NCBI RefSeq assembly: GCF_003054175.1
Contig: NZ_QBKN01000006.1
Span: 1 to 64,000, forward strand
Source of the DNA: Allosediminivita pacifica
GTDB lineage: Bacteria; Pseudomonadota; Alphaproteobacteria; Rhodobacterales; Rhodobacteraceae
Length of the DNA stretch: 64,000 nucleotides
Direction: 5' to 3'
A program made the position numbers and the translations under genes. Numbering within the stretch: the first letter of the stretch is position 1; every line of letters begins with the position of its first letter. This document shows positions 61,837 through 64,000 of this stretch, one piece after another. The notes below the pieces were generated by a model. It was not told the origin of the DNA, searched no databases, and worked only from the letters and a program-made list of their open reading frames with translations.

Positions 61837-62970
61837 ATGAGCAGGATCGAGGCATTCCATTCCAGCGCGGCGGCGTGGCTGACGGAGCACACGCCGGAGC
61901 GGCCGGTGATGTTCTTCGAGCCCGGCATCCTGCAGGCGACGGCGGCGCGGTTCCTGAAGGGCTTTCCGGGAATGGTGACCTACGCGGTCAAGGCCAACCC
62001 GGCGCCGGGGGTGCTCGACAACCTGCTGGCCGCGGGCGTGACGGGTTTCGATGTGGCCTCGCCCGACGAGATGGCGCTGGTGCGCGACCGAGCGCCCGAG
62101 GCGGCGCTGCATTACCACAACCCGGTGCGGACGCGGGCCGAGATCGCCGCAGGCCTCGACGCGGGCGTGACCTCGTGGTCGGTGGACCGTCACGGGGAGC
62201 TGGAGAAGCTGTCGGGGCTGCCAAAGGGCAGCGAGGTGGCGGTGCGCCTGAAGCTGGAGGTCGCGGGCGCGGCCTATGACTTCGGCGCGAAGTTCGGGGC
62301 CGGTCCCGAGCGCGCGGCGGATCTGCTGCGGCGGGTGGTCAAGATGGGCTTTACCCCTTCGCTGACCTTCCACCCCGGCACCCAGTGCGACAGCGCGATG
62401 CCGTGGCGGCGCTACATTCAGGCCGCGGCCGAGGTGGCGCAGACGGCAGGCGTGTCGCTGCACCGGCTGAACGTCGGCGGCGGGTTCGCGGCGCGGCGCG
62501 GCGCGGCTGTGCCGGACCTGGAGGGGGTTTTCGCGGCCATCGCGGAGGAGGTGGCCGCGCGGTTCGGGGCCGATGCACCGGCGCTGGTCTGCGAGCCGGG
62601 GCGCGGCATGGTGGCCGAATGCATGACGCTGGCGCTTCAGGTGAAGGCCGTGGAGGAGGAGGTCATTTTCCTGAACGACGGGCTTTACGGCTCGCTGGCG
62701 GAATGGCGCGACATCGCGGCCTCGGACCGGGTGAGCGTGGTGTCCCCGGAGGGGCTTCAGCGCGAGGCCGCGGTAAGGCGGCGCGTCGCCTTCGGGCCGA
62801 CCTGCGACAGTCTCGACGTGCTGCCCGAGCCGCTGCCGCTGCCCGCGGATCTGGCCGAGGGGGATTATCTGCTGTTTGCCGGGATGGGCGCCTATTCGGG
62901 CGCGCTTGCAACCGGTTTCAACGGATATGGCATGGCGCGCACGGTGACGCTCGGCCCCACTGGACAGTGA
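61837..62970 (+). CDS. Type III PLP-dependent decarboxylase (ornithine/lysine type)
   Basis: A 377-aa alanine-racemase-fold decarboxylase. VTYAVKANPAPGVLDNLLAAGVTGFDVASPDEM carries the PLP-binding Lys; SLTFHPGTQCDS, LHRLNVGGGFAAR (phosphate loop), VCEPGRGMVAECM and FGPTCDSLDVLPE with the catalytic Cys-Asp follow. This places it with ornithine or lysine decarboxylases that make putrescine or cadaverine. Exact amino acid is unclear. CCGGAGGGCAGT precedes the ATG. Confidence 0.88.
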   Translation: MSRIEAFHSSAAAWLTEHTPERPVMFFEPGILQATAARFLKGFPGMVTYAVKANPAPGVLDNLLAAGVTGFDVASPDEMALVRDRAPEAALHYHNPVRTRAEIAAGLDAGVTSWSVDRHGELEKLSGLPKGSEVAVRLKLEVAGAAYDFGAKFGAGPERAADLLRRVVKMGFTPSLTFHPGTQCDSAMPWRRYIQAAAEVAQTAGVSLHRLNVGGGFAARRGAAVPDLEGVFAAIAEEVAARFGADAPALVCEPGRGMVAECMTLALQVKAVEEEVIFLNDGLYGSLAEWRDIAASDRVSVVSPEGLQREAAVRRRVAFGPTCDSLDVLPEPLPLPADLAEGDYLLFAGMGAYSGALATGFNGYGMARTVTLGPTGQ

Positions 62971-63018
62971 CGCGCCAGAGGTTAGGCTGCCCCGGCGGAT
63001 CAGCAGGGGAGGCGCATC

Positions 63019-64000
63019 ATGGAAAAGTTCGGCAAGAGCCAGCCGGTGGCACGGGTCGAGGACCAGCGGTTCCTGACCGGGCACGGTCGTTACGTTGACG
63101 ACATCGCGCCCGAGGGATCGCTGCACGCGATCTTCTTTCGCGCCCCAGTGGCACATGGCGAGATCACCTCGCTCGACGTGAGCGAGGCGCGCGAGATGCC
63201 GGGCGTGCACATGGTGATGACGGCGGCCGATCTGGATGCCGCAGGGGTCAATACCGCGATGCCCGGTGCGCTTGCGCCGAATCGCGACGGCACGACGGGG
63301 GCCGCGCCGAAGCGGCCGGTGCTGGCCGAGAAGCGCGTGCGCTATGTCGGCGAGCCCATCGCCATGGTGGTGGCCGAGACGCTGCAGCAGGCGCGCGATG
63401 CCGCCGAGCTGATCGAGTGCGAGATCGAGGATCTTCCCGTCCACATGGAAGGTCTGCCGGGCGGCGAGCAGATCCACCCCGAGGCGCCCGAGAACCGGGC
63501 CTTCGATTTCGGCGTCGGCGACGAGGCGGCCACCGCCGAGGCGATCGAAAAGGCGCACAGCGTCGTGCGACTCGAGGTTGGCGACAACCGCATCCTGGTG
63601 AACTCCATGGAGCCGCGCGGCTGCTATGCCGAATGGGACGGCGATCGGATGCACCTGGCCTTCAACGGGCAGGGTGTCTGGGGGATGAAGGATTACCTGG
63701 TCAACGCCTTCGGCCTGCCGGCCGAGAAGGTCCGGGTGACCAACCCCGACGTGGGTGGCGGCTTCGGCATGAAGGCCGCGCCCTACAGTGAATACTATGC
63801 CGTTCCGGAGGCGGCGCGTGCGCTGGGCAAGCCGGTGCGCTGGATGTCGGACCGGACAGAGGCCATGCTGACCGACAACGCGGGCCGCGACCTCGTGACC
63901 ATGGCCGAGCTGGCCTTTGACGCCGATAACCGGATCACAGCCTACCGGGTGCACAACATCTGCAACCTCGGGGCCTACAACTCGCAGTTTGCGCAGTTCA
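63019..64000 (+). CDS. Xanthine dehydrogenase-family molybdenum subunit, partial at the window edge
   Basis: The first 327 codons of a large molybdopterin-binding subunit of the xanthine/aldehyde oxidase and CO-dehydrogenase family; the 3' part lies beyond the window. It starts with SQPVARVEDQRFLTGHGRYVDDI, then YVGEPIAMVVAE and PDVGGGFGMKAAPYSEYYAV, where GGGFG is the molybdenum-cofactor motif. No signal peptide is seen. GGGGAGGCGCATC precedes ATG 63019. The substrate (purine, aldehyde, CO or other) cannot be said without the rest and the partner subunits. Confidence 0.9.
   Translation, partial: MEKFGKSQPVARVEDQRFLTGHGRYVDDIAPEGSLHAIFFRAPVAHGEITSLDVSEAREMPGVHMVMTAADLDAAGVNTAMPGALAPNRDGTTGAAPKRPVLAEKRVRYVGEPIAMVVAETLQQARDAAELIECEIEDLPVHMEGLPGGEQIHPEAPENRAFDFGVGDEAATAEAIEKAHSVVRLEVGDNRILVNSMEPRGCYAEWDGDRMHLAFNGQGVWGMKDYLVNAFGLPAEKVRVTNPDVGGGFGMKAAPYSEYYAVPEAARALGKPVRWMSDRTEAMLTDNAGRDLVTMAELAFDADNRITAYRVHNICNLGAYNSQFAQF

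Noticed and set aside
1-64000. tRNA, rRNA, insertion sequences and prophage genes
   Set aside because: Reading the gaps on both strands by eye I found no cloverleaf with a convincing T-loop and no transposase, integrase or phage structural gene. A tRNA scan would settle this.

Overview
The window is a GC-rich, gene-dense stretch of bacterial chromosome, most likely from a roseobacter-type member of the Rhodobacterales (Alphaproteobacteria). The evidence is the VPLPA-type sorting tail, a type A RNase P RNA beside rpmG, a small XRE regulator of a type common in that group, the TRAP/uxuA locus, FtsY with a long proline-rich N-terminus, and small dispersed intergenic repeats of a kind I associate with roseobacters. 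I see no prophage, integrase, transposase, CRISPR array, rRNA or tRNA. This placement is inference from gene content; no species can be named.

Layout. 1-6.4 kb: a VPLPA-type exported protein, an MFS exporter, an RhlE-type RNA helicase, a ZIP metal transporter and L-lactate dehydrogenase. 6.4-9.1 kb: an accessory patch with a DUF3291 protein, a low-GC DUF2971 gene and a noncoding array of about 3.6 copies of a 247-bp tandem repeat. 9.1-20.1 kb: OmpW, trpA, an epimerase, a DUF2461 protein, a DUF1007/NicO metal-export pair, a MATE pump, YchF, a PhoD-like phosphatase, an SDR gene with a frameshift, and GAPDH. 20.2-22.3 kb: metF divergent from a MetR-like regulator across a MetR-type operator, then a cold-shock protein. 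22.5-25.7 kb: a Spx/ArsC-like protein and a complete bufferin-type operon (DUF2282 precursor, DUF692/MNIO enzyme, DUF2063 partner, DoxX). 25.7-38.9 kb: thrS, two MFS proteins, a cluster of hydrolases and a histidine phosphatase, rnpB, rpmG, an acetyltransferase, a Bax-inhibitor-1 protein, a DUF1127 protein, a LysR regulator and a quinone oxidoreductase. 39.2-52.9 kb: an XRE regulator, HisN, two purine deaminases around a CAP protein, MgtE, a folate cyclo-ligase, purD, xseA, ftsY, MgtC, an EamA exporter and YciB. 53.2-55.1 kb: an HWE-type sensor kinase with a stand-alone receiver. 55.1-61.3 kb: a uronate-type locus (GntR regulator, mannonate dehydratase, TRAP transporter, Gfo/Idh dehydrogenase) with the same operator-like motif at both ends. 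61.3-64 kb: an Lrp regulator divergent from a PLP decarboxylase, then a xanthine-dehydrogenase-family subunit cut by the window edge.

The two most coherent systems are the bufferin operon and the uronate locus. In the first, a secreted Cys-containing precursor is followed by a strong intergenic hairpin and then by three genes joined by ATGA overlaps. In the second, the regulator and the TRAP binding-protein gene share the motif ACTAGTATKCAAGTT. Other points of note are the frameshifted SDR, the 247-bp tandem repeat, a composite palindrome element after several genes, a LacI-type palindrome before a sugar-efflux-like MFS gene, and two enzymes with altered catalytic motifs.
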